Below the pieces are notes generated by a model. It was not told where the DNA came from. It made no database searches and worked only from the letters and a program-made list of their open reading frames with translations. From Campylobacteraceae bacterium (GTDB lineage Bacteria > Campylobacterota > Campylobacteria > Campylobacterales > Sulfurovaceae), in assembly GCA_027065385.1 (NCBI GenBank), contig JAMOOP010000009.1, positions 1-64,000 on the forward strand: a stretch of 64,000 nucleotides of DNA. Reading direction: 5' to 3'. Positions 1 through 9,984 of the stretch are shown in pieces (position 1 is the stretch's first letter; the number at the start of each line of letters is the position of its first letter). Position numbers and translations under genes: made by a program.

Positions 1-1
1 C

Positions 2-52
2 AAAAAAGAATCTATAAAATTTATTCTTGAAGACTATTACAGGGTTGCCTGA
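2..52 (+). CDS. C-terminal tail of a gene that begins before the window
   Basis: An open frame enters from the left edge and stops at TGA 50-52, giving 16 residues that end in ILEDYYRVA. It could be the end of a real upstream gene, but it is too short to identify, and open frames of this length occur by chance. Several stops follow in the same frame before the next fragment. Confidence 0.25.
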   Translation, partial: KKESIKFILEDYYRVA

Positions 53-91
53 CTATAACTTTTTTTTATAATTAGTTATAGTTACAGCTAG

Positions 92-265
92 AACATTGTT
101 TATTTTGTGCTAGTTTTGGTGACTCTAGCAAAAGATAACTATGCAGTTATTTCAAGAGGTGCATCTAAAATGGATTTACTTCAAGGCACAGCAGGAGTTG
201 ACTCAGATAGTAAAAATAGTACAAATGGTATCGGTTTTAGAGCAGTTACACTATATCTTAAGTAA
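92..265 (+). pseudogene. decayed or 5'-truncated coding remnant, C-terminal end
   Basis: The frame is open from just after a TAG at 89-91 to the TAA at 263-265. It has no convincing start codon or ribosome binding site (only GTG at 107 or 119). The last 40 or so residues look like real protein, with NYAVISRGAS followed by NGIGFRAVTLYLK. The RG-S ... GFR pattern is faintly like the C-terminal end of formylglycine-generating/SUMF1-type domains, which is a weak guess. The most likely reading is the tail of a gene whose front part is lost or frameshifted. Confidence 0.3.
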
Positions 266-330
266 TTTTTTCTCTTTTTAAGTTAATTGAGAGTAAAATA
301 CTCTTAATTAAATTTCAAAGGATTAAAACC

Positions 331-705
331 ATGATGGGAATACCACAACCAGCATTCTATATTTTTAAATGTCAGCAGTCAGCACCTCCAGGAATGCCAA
401 AACCTAGCTGTGTAAGTCAAAATAACCCCGAGTCACAACAACTTATGCAACATCTTTCACAACAACTTATGATGAAAGGGATTATCGCTACAGCTACACC
501 AATTCAAACCTCATGTCTAAATAGATGTCAACAAGGTCCAGTAGTATTAGTAGAACCAGGTCACACTATGTATGTTAACTTAACTAAAGAGAAGATAGAT
601 AGAATTATAGATGAACATATAATAGGTGGAAATGTAGTTAATGAGTATGTTATAGATGAGAGTGCATGGGGTGAACCTATCTCTCCTGCTTCTATGGCTA
701 GATAG
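331..705 (+). CDS. thioredoxin-like [2Fe-2S] ferredoxin
   Basis: This 124-residue protein resembles the thioredoxin-fold [2Fe-2S] ferredoxins, which carry electrons in the cytoplasm and are related to the NuoE/hydrogenase small-subunit fold. Four cysteines fit the family cluster pattern: Cys14 and Cys27 at the N-terminus, then Cys62 and Cys66 in SCLNRC. The following GPVVLVEPG...MY is the family's usual strand-turn after the second cysteine pair. The front cysteines lie in a Gln/Pro-rich loop. The start is ATG-ATG behind AAAGGA. It stands alone, with a hairpin terminator after it. The physiological partner cannot be told from the neighbours. Confidence 0.8.
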   Translation: MMGIPQPAFYIFKCQQSAPPGMPKPSCVSQNNPESQQLMQHLSQQLMMKGIIATATPIQTSCLNRCQQGPVVLVEPGHTMYVNLTKEKIDRIIDEHIIGGNVVNEYVIDESAWGEPISPASMAR

Positions 706-719
706 TTTAGTTTTAAACT

Positions 720-740
720 GTTCCACTTTTATAGTGGAAC
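720..740. terminator. bidirectional hairpin terminator
   Basis: An 8-bp perfect inverted repeat, GTTCCACT / AGTGGAAC, encloses a 5-nt loop. It lies between the convergent ferredoxin and OmpA-lipoprotein genes. The T tract after it on the + strand is short (TTTATAT), so termination strength is uncertain. Confidence 0.6.
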
Positions 741-748
741 TTTATATC

Positions 749-1489
749 TTAATTTACACAAGGGTCAATAACTGAATCTTGATTAGGATAAAGATAAACT
801 TCAACTCTTCTATTTAAAGCCCAATTTGTAGGGTTTGTATTTGGAGCTATTGGTTTAGAGAATGAACAACCTTTTGAATATATAGGATTTGGAATTCCTC
901 CACTTTTTAAAATATTCGCCACACTCATAGCACGACCTTCTGAAAGTCTTTGATTATACTCATATCCACCTCTATTATCTGTATGTCCAACTGTTTGAAT
1001 AATCATATTTGGATATTTTCTAAATACAGGTAACATATTTCTAATTTCAGCTCTAGCTGATGCTGTAGGAGTTGGTGAATTGGTTGCAAACATCATAGGA
1101 GAACGGAACATAATTTTAACAAACTTATCAGTATTAGATACAACTAACTGTTTATCAGGATTTTTCTCTGCTGTTGGGTTATTATCAACATTTGTATTAA
1201 GTACTTGTGCTACCTCTTTAGCTTGTTGATCTAAACTATATCCAATAGCTGCACCAATAGCTGCACCTGCTCCAGCACCAATAGCCATTCTTCTTCCTCT
1301 ATGGGTTCTTTTAGTATCAGTAGCCCCTCCAACAACAGCACCAAGCAGTCCACCAGCTATTGCTCCTATTTGTGCCTTATTCATACCACTACTTCCAGTT
1401 CCTGTTCCACCTTGTGGTGCTGTACAACCTACCATCATTAAAATAGTTAAAGATGATGCAATAATGGGACTTAATATTTTTCTTTTCAT
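749..1489 (-). CDS. OmpA-family outer-membrane lipoprotein with glycine-zipper segment
   Basis: The N-terminus is a lipoprotein signal with the lipobox MVGC, so the mature protein should be lipid-anchored. Residues of about 35-90 form a glycine-zipper (GAIAGGLLGAVVGG and GAGAGAAIGAAIG). The C-terminal third is an OmpA-like peptidoglycan-binding domain with GHTDNRGGYEYNQRLSEGRA and a closing NRRVEVYL. At 246 residues this is the usual length for YiaD/Pal-type lipoproteins. The likely role is to tie the outer membrane to the cell wall. It follows pyrE and frr on the same strand, separated from pyrE by 56 bp. Confidence 0.85.
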   Translation of the reverse strand: MKRKILSPIIASSLTILMMVGCTAPQGGTGTGSSGMNKAQIGAIAGGLLGAVVGGATDTKRTHRGRRMAIGAGAGAAIGAAIGYSLDQQAKEVAQVLNTNVDNNPTAEKNPDKQLVVSNTDKFVKIMFRSPMMFATNSPTPTASARAEIRNMLPVFRKYPNMIIQTVGHTDNRGGYEYNQRLSEGRAMSVANILKSGGIPNPIYSKGCSFSKPIAPNTNPTNWALNRRVEVYLYPNQDSVIDPCVN

Positions 1490-1545
1490 TTATATATCCT
1501 TGTTTTATTTTATTGTAATATATTTTTGTTAATTAATTGTGAAAA

Positions 1546-2154
1546 TTAACTACTTCTACTACCAGGTTTAATAGCTACACTTCCCTCTTTACACATTGGA
1601 CACTCATTTGGCGTAAACATCTCAAAAGTAAAATCAGCTAAAGCAAAAAAAGGTATATTTGATGGAAGTTTACACTCCTCTTTAGGTGTAATATCTGTTC
1701 CCTCTCTTCTACAAAAACCTCTATTTGCTAAAGAGGCAAAAGCCACAACTTTAGCACCTAACTCTTCTATGATTTTAGATGCCTCCATAGCAGAGCCACC
1801 TGTAGTTATAATATCCTCACAGATAAGAACTCTCTCTCCATTTTTTACTTCAAAACCACGGCGAAGCTCCATCTGTCCCTCTTTTCTCTCTACAAAAATT
1901 GAACGAACACCTAAAGCTCTTGCTAATTCATATCCTGCAAGTATTCCACCAAGTGCAGGAGCGCATACTGTATCTATTTCTATATCACTTTTTTTTATTA
2001 TATCAGCTAAAGCAGATGCTAATTTTTCTGCTCTTTTAGGCTCTTCAAGTACTTTTGCACTCTGAAGATAACGGTTTGAGTGATTACCACTAGATAAGAT
2101 AAAATGCCCCTCCAATAAGGCATTTGCCTCTTTATATATCTCCTCTACATTCAT
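1546..2154 (-). CDS. pyrE: orotate phosphoribosyltransferase
   Basis: PyrE converts orotate plus PRPP to orotidine 5'-monophosphate in pyrimidine synthesis. The PRPP-binding motif [17 protein letters not shown] is intact near residues 108-124, and the N-terminal [15 protein letters not shown] is the usual substrate loop. The length (202 residues) is normal for the group that adds a short Cys-containing tail ([12 protein letters not shown]), as many Campylobacterota PyrE proteins do. Only 2 bp separate it from frr, so the two genes form an operon. Confidence 0.95.
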   Translation of the reverse strand: MNVEEIYKEANALLEGHFILSSGNHSNRYLQSAKVLEEPKRAEKLASALADIIKKSDIEIDTVCAPALGGILAGYELARALGVRSIFVERKEGQMELRRGFEVKNGERVLICEDIITTGGSAMEASKIIEELGAKVVAFASLANRGFCRREGTDITPKEECKLPSNIPFFALADFTFEMFTPNECPMCKEGSVAIKPGSRSS

Positions 2155-2156
2155 AT

Positions 2157-2714
2157 TTATACCTTTAATATATCAGCTTGTTTAGTAGATAAAATCTTAT
2201 CAACCTCTGCAACATTTTCGTCTGTTATTTTCTGAATTTGAGTATGAGCTTTTTTTGACTCATCTTCACTTATCTCTTTCTCTTTTTCCAAATCTTTAAT
2301 ATCATTATTAGCATCTTTTCGAATATTTCTAATAGCAATCTTAGCTTTTTCAGACATAGATTTTGCTTGTTTAACAATCTGTTGTCTCTGCTCACTTGTC
2401 ATTGCAGGGAAATATAATTTTATAAAGTCACCATCGTTATTAGGATTTACACCAATATTAGCACTTTGAATTGCCTTTTCAATTGGTGCTAACATTGTTT
2501 TTTCCCAAGGTGTAATAGAAATAGTTGTAGCGTCCATTGCTAGAACATTTCCAACCTGATTTAATGGTGTAGGTGTTCCATAGTAGTCAACTCTGATATG
2601 GTCAACAATATTAGTAGTAACTTTCCCAGTTCTAAGTGTAGAAAAATCCCTTTTTAAAGCCTCAATACTTTTTTTCATCTGCTCTCTAGCATTATCATAA
2701 ATCTCATTTAACAT
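2157..2714 (-). CDS. frr: ribosome recycling factor
   Basis: RRF splits post-termination ribosomes together with EF-G. The 185-residue length and the conserved blocks ([60 protein letters not shown]) leave no doubt. Start ATG at 2714 follows AAGGAAATAAT on the minus strand. It is the first gene of the frr-pyrE unit, and the 122-bp gap upstream probably holds the promoter. Confidence 0.96.
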   Translation of the reverse strand: MLNEIYDNAREQMKKSIEALKRDFSTLRTGKVTTNIVDHIRVDYYGTPTPLNQVGNVLAMDATTISITPWEKTMLAPIEKAIQSANIGVNPNNDGDFIKLYFPAMTSEQRQQIVKQAKSMSEKAKIAIRNIRKDANNDIKDLEKEKEISEDESKKAHTQIQKITDENVAEVDKILSTKQADILKV

Positions 2715-2836
2715 TATTATTTCCTTATTGTTAAGTTTAAATAGTGAATTTTAGCGTTTTTTTGCTTGATAAAGAGTTTGAGTTGGTGGATTTAAAAAAA
2801 GCTTATATCTATGTTATTGATAGGGGTAAATCACCC

Positions 2837-4297
2837 CTAAATCTCACAAAGTGAGCTATTTTTTCTATTTAGCATACTTTTTCGTTTGGTTAGATACTCA
2901 TCAACCTCTACAGCACACTCTCTACCCTCATGAATTGCCCATACTACTAAAGATTGTCCTCTTCTACAATCTCCTGCACTAAATACTCCATCTATTGATG
3001 TGGTAAATCCTTTAGTTTTTATATTGCTTCTTTGGTCTGTTTCTAGTTTTAACTCCTCTATTACATCATCTTGTTTTGGACCTAAAAAGCCCATAGCTAG
3101 AAGTATTAAATCAGCCTCTAATATAAATTCACTGCTCTCTATCTCTTTAAAACCTCTACCTTCCCACTCAATTCTAACGCAATTTATCCCCTTTACTGTT
3201 CCATTCTCATCTTTTATAAAAGATTTAGATAAGACATTAAAATCTAAAATTGCCCCCTCCTCTTGTGAAGTTGAAAGTTTAAATATTCTAGGGTATGTAG
3301 GCCATGGCATATCTTTAGTTCTTTCGGTTGGAGCTTTGGGAAGTAGCTCTATTTGGGTTACACTTTTTGCTCCTTGTCTAATGGAAGTTCCTACACAGTC
3401 ACTTCCTGTATCTCCTCCTCCAATTACTACAACTTTTTTATTGGTTGCTAATATCTCTTTTTCTTTTGGTATCTTTTCACCCTCAACACGGCTATTGTTT
3501 TGTCCTAAAAACTCCATTGCAAAATGGATACCTTTTGCATCTCTATTTTCTATTGGTAAATCTCTTGGATTTCCTGCACCTGTTGTAATAACTACTGCAT
3601 CATATCTATCTTTTAACTCTTTTATAGATATATCTACACCAATATTGGCATTGGTTATAAACCTAATACCCTCTTCTATCATAATATTTACTCTTCTTTG
3701 AACCACTTTTTGTTTATCTAGCTTAAAGTTTGGAATTCCATATCTAATTAAACCACCAACTCTTGACTCTTTTTCATATACTGTTATATTGTGTCCTGCC
3801 TTATTTAATTGGTGTGCCACAGCAAGTCCTGCTGGTCCACTTCCTATAACTGCTACACTCTTACCACTCTTTACAGCAGGAATAATCGGTCTTATCCAAC
3901 CCTTTTTATATGCTTTTTCTATAATTGAGTACTCTATATTTTTAATTCCGACTGCTGTCTCATTTAATCCTAATACACAAGCATACTCACAAGGTGCTGG
4001 ACATATTCGCCCTGTAAACTCTGGGAAGTTATTGGTACTCATAAGAGTTCTAAAGGCACTCTCCCACTCTCCTCTATAGACTTGGTCATTAAATTGTGGA
4101 ATAATGTTTCCAACAGGACACCCATAGTTACTGTGACAAAAAGGAACACCACAATCCATACATCTAGCACCCTGCTCTTCTATCTCTTCTTTACTAAGAG
4201 GAGTTATAAACTCATTATAGTGTTTAATTCTCTCCTCAACTGGTGCTAGTGTAAAGTTTTTTCTCTTATACTCTTTAAATCCTGTAATTTTTCCCAT
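2837..4297 (-). CDS. gltD: glutamate synthase (NADPH) small subunit
   Basis: GltD feeds electrons from NADPH through FAD and Fe-S clusters to the large GltB subunit, so that glutamine and 2-oxoglutarate give two glutamates. The N-terminal Fe-S cysteines lie in CMDCGVPFC and GCPVGN. They are followed by an FAD Rossmann motif (VIGSGPAGLAVAHQL, near residue 150), an NADPH motif (VIGGGDTGSDC, near residue 290) and the C-terminal GDCRRGQSLVVWAI. At 486 residues the length is standard. It starts 1 bp after the gltB stop, so the two subunits are made from one transcript. Confidence 0.96.
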   Translation of the reverse strand: MGKITGFKEYKRKNFTLAPVEERIKHYNEFITPLSKEEIEEQGARCMDCGVPFCHSNYGCPVGNIIPQFNDQVYRGEWESAFRTLMSTNNFPEFTGRICPAPCEYACVLGLNETAVGIKNIEYSIIEKAYKKGWIRPIIPAVKSGKSVAVIGSGPAGLAVAHQLNKAGHNITVYEKESRVGGLIRYGIPNFKLDKQKVVQRRVNIMIEEGIRFITNANIGVDISIKELKDRYDAVVITTGAGNPRDLPIENRDAKGIHFAMEFLGQNNSRVEGEKIPKEKEILATNKKVVVIGGGDTGSDCVGTSIRQGAKSVTQIELLPKAPTERTKDMPWPTYPRIFKLSTSQEEGAILDFNVLSKSFIKDENGTVKGINCVRIEWEGRGFKEIESSEFILEADLILLAMGFLGPKQDDVIEELKLETDQRSNIKTKGFTTSIDGVFSAGDCRRGQSLVVWAIHEGRECAVEVDEYLTKRKSMLNRKNSSLCEI

Positions 4298-4298
4298 T

Positions 4299-7200
4299 TT
4301 ACACCTCCTCTGCTTCTAGCTCTCTTAATGCTCTTTTATAATCTATTGGCATAACTTTTATAAATTTATCCTTGCTCTCTTTCCAATTTTCAATTATATC
4401 TTTTGCCTCTTTTGAAGAGGTGTATTTAATATATCTCTCAATCATAGATTTTACCTCCTCTTCCTCTTTTTTATCTTCTATACTCTCTAACTCTACCATT
4501 CCCATATTAATTCTACTAGATAGCTTATTATCTTTATCGTAAATATAGGCAATTCCACCACTCATTCCAGCTCCAAAGTTTTTACCAATCTCACCTAAAA
4601 TAATAGCTTTTCCACCTGTCATATATTCGCAACCGTGGTCTCCAACGGCAGATACAACAACATTCACGCCAGAGTTTCTAACACAAAATCTCTCACCTGC
4701 TACTCCATAAATATAAGCCTCTCCACTTGTTGCTCCATAAAAAGATACATTTCCTAAAATAACTGTATTGTGAGCATCAAAAGAGGAGTTTTTAGGTGGA
4801 TATAGTATAAGTTTTCCTCCACAAAGCCCTTTTCCAAAGTAATCATTTGCATCTCCCTCTATCTCAAAGGTTATACCACTATTTACAAATGCTCCAAAAC
4901 TCTGTCCTGCTGTTCCTTTGGCTTTAATATATATAGTATCATCATCTAATCCACTCTCTCCATGAACTCTTGTCATTTGAGCTGAAAGCATAGTTCCTAC
5001 AGTTCTATTTATATTTTTAATGGTTATCTCTTTTTCTATAGGCTTTTTATTATAAATTGCCTCCTGCATAGACTCTATTAACTCATTATCAATAGCCTTA
5101 TCTAGTGCGTGGTCTTGTTCTATACTTTTAAATGTATTATCCTCCTCTCTTACATACATTCTATATAGAAGTTTATCAAGTTGTAGATGTTTAGCTTTCC
5201 AATGTTTTACACCCTCTTTTGCTTTTAGTTTATCTACTCTTCCTACCATCTCATTTACTGTTCTAAATCCAAGCTCTGCCATTATCTCTCTTAGCTCTTG
5301 GGCTAAAAACTTTACAAAATTTACAATATGTTCGGCTTGACCTCTATATTTTGCTCTTAAATCTTTATCTTGTGTGGCAATTCCTACAGGACATGTATTT
5401 AAGTGACACTTTCTCATCATAATACACCCCTCAACAATTAAAGCACTTGTAGCAATTCCCCACTCTTCAGCACCTAGAAGGGTAGCAATAGCTATATCTC
5501 GTCCTGTTCTAAGTTGTCCATCAGTTTGTAGTACTACTCTACCTCTTAGACCATTTTTAACTAAAGTTTGGTGAGTTTCAGCAAGTCCTAACTCCCAAGG
5601 AAGCCCTGCATGTTTAATAGAGGTTTGTGGAGATGCTCCTGTTCCTCCATCATATCCTGAAATTAATACCACATCAGAGTGAGCTTTGGCTACACCTGCT
5701 GCTATTGTTCCAACTCCCACTTCTGAAACCAATTTTGTATTAATTCTTGCATATTTATTACTATTTTTTAAATCATGGATTAACTGTTTTAAATCCTCAA
5801 TACTATAAATATCATGATGAGGTGGAGGTGAAATTAATCCTACTTTTGGTGTTGAGTGTCTAGTTTTTCCAATAATCTTATCTACCTTATGAGCTGGTAG
5901 CTGTCCACCCTCACCGGGTTTTGCACCTTGTGCTAATTTTATCTGTATCTCTTCTGAATTTACTAAATAGTTTGCAGTTACTCCAAATCTACCTGATGCT
6001 ACCTGTTTAATTTTAGAGTTTTTATTTGTTCCAAACCTAGAGGCATCTTCTCCACCCTCTCCTGTATTACTTTTTGCTCCAATACTATTCATTGCCATTG
6101 CTAAAGTCTCATGTGCCTCTTTAGAGATAGAGCCGTAACTCATAGCACCTGTAGCAAATCTAGTAATTATACTCTCAACAGACTCAACCTCATCAATAGG
6201 TATGGGTTGAATTTTTTTAAACTCTAATAGACCTCTTAGGGTTATAAAATCCTCATTAGGGTTATCTATAATTTTACTATACTCTTTAAATAGGTTAAAA
6301 TCATTTAGTTTGGTTGATTGTTGAAGCAAAAATATAGTTTCAGCAGTTAATAGATGTTTTTGTCCTCTCTGTCTAAAGGCATACTCTCCACCAACACTTA
6401 AACCATTTGTCTCTATTATCTGTTTTGGATAGGCTACGCTATGGCAAAGAAGAGTCTCTTTTTCTATAGTATCTATATCAATCCCACCAACTCTTGATGG
6501 TGTCTTTTTAAAGTACCTATTAACTAATCCATCACTAAGCCCTACAGCTTCAAATATTTGAGCGCCTGTATATGAACGGATAGTAGAAATTCCCATTTTA
6601 GACATAATCTTATATATACCCTTACCAATGGCTTTAATATAGTTCTCTACTGCCTCTTCATAACTTAAATCTTCTCTAGTTAAGTTTCGTCTTCTCATAT
6701 CTTCAATAGTCTCAAATGCTAAAAATGGATTAATTGCATTTGCACCATATCCAATAAGTGTAGCAAAGTGGTGTATCTCTCTAGCTTCTGCTGTCTCTAT
6801 AACTAAACCACAACTTGTTCTTGTACCTTTTTCTATAAGGTGTTGATGTACTGCACTTGTGGCTAGAAGTGTTGGAATTGGAGCTAAATCCTCACTAACT
6901 CCTCTAGTAGATAAGATAATAACCTCATAACCACTCTCTACAGCACTACTTGCCTCTTCCATAACACTCTCAAGTGCTTTCTCCATAGCACCCTCTTTTT
7001 TAGCATTAAAGAGTATCTTAATAGTTTTTGCTTTAAAGTTAAATCTACTAACACCTCTTAGTTTCTCTAACTGAACATTAGTTAAAATTGGAGATGATAG
7101 TTTAATAAAGTTTCTATTCTCGTCAACCTCTTGAAATAGATTTCCTTGTGAACCAATATAAGAGGTTAAAGACATAACAGACTCTTCTCTTATCGGGTCT

Positions 7201-8801
7201 ATTGGAGGGTTAGTAACTTGTGCAAATAGTTGATGGAAATAGTTATATAGATTAACTGATTTGTGAGATAAAACAGCCAAAGAGGCATCATTTCCCATAG
7301 AACCAGTGGCCTCATAGGCATCATTAGCCATAGGTGTTAAAATCGTTTTTAAATCCTCTATGGTATAGCCGTAACACTTCTGTCTTTGTAAAATTGTCTC
7401 ATGATTTGGCTGTTTTACCTCTCTATTTAGTGGTAAATCATCTAAATTTATCTTTTGGTTCTTAATCCACTCCTCATAAGGGTAAGATGATGCTATTTGC
7501 TCTTTTATCTCCTCATCTGATATAATTCTACCATCTTCTAAATCGGCTACAAATATTTTACCTGGTTGCAATCTCCCTTTCATTACTATATCTTCACTAG
7601 GAAACTCTAAAGCCCCTTGTTCTGATGCCATAACTAAAATGTTATCTTTAGTTAGAGAGTATCTTGATGGTCTAAGTCCATTTCTATCAAGTGTAGCACC
7701 TACTATTTTCCCATCTGTAAATGCCACAGAAGCTGGACCGTCCCAAGGCTCCATAAATGTAGCATGATACTCATAAAATGCTTTTAACTCATCACCCATC
7801 TCATCATCTTTCCAAGCCTCTGGTATCATCATCATCATAACATGAGGCAAAGACCTACCAGCTAAAGTTAAAAGCTCCACTACATTATCTAAAATAGAGC
7901 TATCACTACCTTTTGCTTCATTTATTAAATATGGATAGATTTTATCTAACTCATCTTTTGTAAATAGTTTTGAACGAAGAAGTGAAGTTCTAGCTTTTAT
8001 CCAATTAATATTTCCTCTAAGAGTATTTATCTCCCCATTATGAGCAATATATCTAAATGGTTGAGCTAGTGACCAAGATGGAAATGTATTGGTTGAAAAC
8101 CTACTATGAACTAAAGCTATAGCTGATTTATAATCTTTATCTCCTAAATCTGGAAAGTATAGTGGAAGTTGATTTGTAATTAATTGACCTTTATAGGAGA
8201 TAGTTTTATATGACATAGATGGCATATAGAAATATCCCGTACCTCTAATTGGTGATGCTGTAACTCTAGCTTGTGCATATTTTCGTATAACAAATAGTTT
8301 TCTCTCAAATGTTTCACTATCAATATCATCTGCTTTTTTTATAAATACATGTTTTATAATAGGCTCAGTTGCCTTTACACTATCACCCAATGAGTCATTA
8401 ATAGAGGGTACTCTTCTCCACCCTAAACACTCTTGACCCATCTCATATATAGATTGTTCTACTATACTTTGGGTTTCACTATAGGCATCTGGGTCTCTAG
8501 GGATAAATACAACTCCAACACCATAAGAACCAAATTCGGGTAAATCAATTCCCACCTCTTTAGCTACTCTTCTCATAAATTTATCAGGCATTTGTGTTAA
8601 AACCCCTGCCCCATCACCTGCATTTTTTTCAGCTCCAACAGCTCCTCTATGTTCTAAATTTGCTAAAAGCTCTAACCCTTTTTCTAGTATATTATGAGAT
8701 TTTTCACCCTTTAAATGGGCTACAAATCCAACACCACAAGCATCTTTTTCAAACTCTGGGTCATATAGACCCTCTTTACATGGATAGCACTTTAAATTCA
8801 T
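4299..8801 (-). CDS. gltB: glutamate synthase (NADPH) large subunit
   Basis: GltB carries a glutaminase domain, an FMN-dependent synthase barrel and a right-handed beta-helix domain. I place the start at ATG 8801 (1500 residues), because GAGGAGA stands 8 bases upstream. The longer open frame from 8861 has no such site. With this start the catalytic Cys22 (ACGVGF) follows a 21-residue propeptide, as expected for an N-terminal-nucleophile amidotransferase. The [3Fe-4S] cysteines are in MMRKCHLNTCPVG, and the flavin/2-oxoglutarate region includes GEGGEDASRFG. It is the first gene of the gltB-gltD operon. Confidence 0.96.
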   Translation of the reverse strand: MNLKCYPCKEGLYDPEFEKDACGVGFVAHLKGEKSHNILEKGLELLANLEHRGAVGAEKNAGDGAGVLTQMPDKFMRRVAKEVGIDLPEFGSYGVGVVFIPRDPDAYSETQSIVEQSIYEMGQECLGWRRVPSINDSLGDSVKATEPIIKHVFIKKADDIDSETFERKLFVIRKYAQARVTASPIRGTGYFYMPSMSYKTISYKGQLITNQLPLYFPDLGDKDYKSAIALVHSRFSTNTFPSWSLAQPFRYIAHNGEINTLRGNINWIKARTSLLRSKLFTKDELDKIYPYLINEAKGSDSSILDNVVELLTLAGRSLPHVMMMMIPEAWKDDEMGDELKAFYEYHATFMEPWDGPASVAFTDGKIVGATLDRNGLRPSRYSLTKDNILVMASEQGALEFPSEDIVMKGRLQPGKIFVADLEDGRIISDEEIKEQIASSYPYEEWIKNQKINLDDLPLNREVKQPNHETILQRQKCYGYTIEDLKTILTPMANDAYEATGSMGNDASLAVLSHKSVNLYNYFHQLFAQVTNPPIDPIREESVMSLTSYIGSQGNLFQEVDENRNFIKLSSPILTNVQLEKLRGVSRFNFKAKTIKILFNAKKEGAMEKALESVMEEASSAVESGYEVIILSTRGVSEDLAPIPTLLATSAVHQHLIEKGTRTSCGLVIETAEAREIHHFATLIGYGANAINPFLAFETIEDMRRRNLTREDLSYEEAVENYIKAIGKGIYKIMSKMGISTIRSYTGAQIFEAVGLSDGLVNRYFKKTPSRVGGIDIDTIEKETLLCHSVAYPKQIIETNGLSVGGEYAFRQRGQKHLLTAETIFLLQQSTKLNDFNLFKEYSKIIDNPNEDFITLRGLLEFKKIQPIPIDEVESVESIITRFATGAMSYGSISKEAHETLAMAMNSIGAKSNTGEGGEDASRFGTNKNSKIKQVASGRFGVTANYLVNSEEIQIKLAQGAKPGEGGQLPAHKVDKIIGKTRHSTPKVGLISPPPHHDIYSIEDLKQLIHDLKNSNKYARINTKLVSEVGVGTIAAGVAKAHSDVVLISGYDGGTGASPQTSIKHAGLPWELGLAETHQTLVKNGLRGRVVLQTDGQLRTGRDIAIATLLGAEEWGIATSALIVEGCIMMRKCHLNTCPVGIATQDKDLRAKYRGQAEHIVNFVKFLAQELREIMAELGFRTVNEMVGRVDKLKAKEGVKHWKAKHLQLDKLLYRMYVREEDNTFKSIEQDHALDKAIDNELIESMQEAIYNKKPIEKEITIKNINRTVGTMLSAQMTRVHGESGLDDDTIYIKAKGTAGQSFGAFVNSGITFEIEGDANDYFGKGLCGGKLILYPPKNSSFDAHNTVILGNVSFYGATSGEAYIYGVAGERFCVRNSGVNVVVSAVGDHGCEYMTGGKAIILGEIGKNFGAGMSGGIAYIYDKDNKLSSRINMGMVELESIEDKKEEEEVKSMIERYIKYTSSKEAKDIIENWKESKDKFIKVMPIDYKRALRELEAEEV

Positions 8802-8929
8802 ATATTGTATTCTCCTCATATTAGATATGTATCTATTTGTTATAGTTATATATCTTATCACAATTAAATTATATTACGATAAATTTTAATAATTAATCAG
8901 ATACAATGCTATATTAAAGGAGTTTTATT

Positions 8930-9196
8930 ATGAATTTGTATCTACTATTTTTTCTATTAATTATAATTATTGGTTTAGTTGTAAGTTATATCTATTTTAT
9001 GAAAGAAAAAAAAGCTATGCTTTTAGCAATAGAGAGAGGTATATGTCCTAAATGTCATAAACCAACTATAGAGATTATAGACCAAAGAAGTACAGGTTGT
9101 TCATCTCCTAGAATGGTAACTTTTGAGTGTAGAGAGTGTAAATATATAGATACATTTCATATAGATAGTAGAGGGTGTGGTGCAAAAAGAAATTAA
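8930..9196 (+). CDS. small membrane-anchored zinc-ribbon protein
   Basis: This 88-residue protein has one N-terminal membrane helix (about residues 2-22) and a cytoplasmic or periplasmic Cys-rich tail. The tail holds CPKC, a lone Cys in STGCSS, CREC, and a final RGCG, arranged like a zinc ribbon. The start follows AAAGGAG. A candidate -10 (TACAAT) lies about 25 bp upstream. Its stop overlaps the convergent thioredoxin-MsrB gene by 4 bp. I do not recognise a named family, and no function can be given beyond likely zinc binding. Confidence 0.7.
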   Translation: MNLYLLFFLLIIIIGLVVSYIYFMKEKKAMLLAIERGICPKCHKPTIEIIDQRSTGCSSPRMVTFECRECKYIDTFHIDSRGCGAKRN

Positions 9197-9921
9197 TCTT
9201 TTTGCTCTTTTTTATTAATTTTATCTCTAGGAATAAACTCTAAGATTGTAGCATTAATACAAAAGCGTTTTTTGCCCTCTGGTGCATCATTAAAAACATG
9301 TCCTAAATGAGCTCCACTTTTTTTAGCAATGACCTCTACTCTTTTTACTTTACTACTATTATCATCTTTTAAAATAGTTGCTCCATCTATTGGTTTATAG
9401 AAACTTAACCAACCTGAATTTGAATTAAATCTATCTTTACTATCAAATAGTGGCTCTCCTGATATTTTATCTACAAAAACACCATCTCCTACATCTTTAA
9501 ACTTCTCATACTCTTTAGAAAATTTATTATCGGTATGGTTTTTAAATGCTACTTTAAACGCTTCACTCTTTAAACCTAGTTTATGAATAGCTAAAGCTTT
9601 ATAGAATAGTTTCTCTTCCATATATCCTCTATAAGAGTAAACCTCTTTACCATCTCTTATTAAAATAATAGTTGGTGTTCCTTTTATTTTATTAAGTTTA
9701 AAACCTTTTCCCCTTATATCACTTCTATTTACCACTCTTAAAGGTATTGTTCCTTGATATTTACTTAGTACATCTTTTTCAAATTCTTTACAAAATTTAC
9801 AATCTTTTGATTCTACTACTAAAACCTCTTTTCCTCCTAGTGGAGATATAACGGTTCTGTTTGTCTCTTGTTCAGCCATAAGTAGTAGGCTCATTGCTAA
9901 AAATAGTATGATTTTTCTCAT
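9193..9921 (-). CDS. periplasmic thioredoxin-MsrB fusion (methionine-R-sulfoxide reductase)
   Basis: A signal peptide (residues 1-16) is followed by a thioredoxin-fold domain with redox motif CKFC at 41-44 and a cis-proline loop in KGTPTI. A second domain, from about residue 135, matches MsrB: GEPLFDSKDRFNSNSGW, GAHLGHVFNDAPEGKKRFCIN, with the catalytic Cys at 221. The two zinc CxxC pairs of many MsrB proteins are absent, so this is a zinc-free type. MsrB repairs oxidised methionine and needs a thiol reductant. The fused thioredoxin domain could supply electrons in the periplasm (inferred). It is a single gene. Confidence 0.88.
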   Translation of the reverse strand: MRKIILFLAMSLLLMAEQETNRTVISPLGGKEVLVVESKDCKFCKEFEKDVLSKYQGTIPLRVVNRSDIRGKGFKLNKIKGTPTIILIRDGKEVYSYRGYMEEKLFYKALAIHKLGLKSEAFKVAFKNHTDNKFSKEYEKFKDVGDGVFVDKISGEPLFDSKDRFNSNSGWLSFYKPIDGATILKDDNSSKVKRVEVIAKKSGAHLGHVFNDAPEGKKRFCINATILEFIPRDKINKKEQKD

Positions 9922-9984
9922 ATTTTTTCCTTTTTAAAATATAATTTGAAATTATACTATAGTTTATAAAAAAGATATGATATA

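Noticed and set aside
3000-4079. Two open frames on the + strand opposite gltD (233 and 96 codons)
   Set aside because: They are mirror frames of a strongly conserved gene, have no ribosome binding site, and their translations look like reverse-frame Ser/Phe/Ile-rich sequence.
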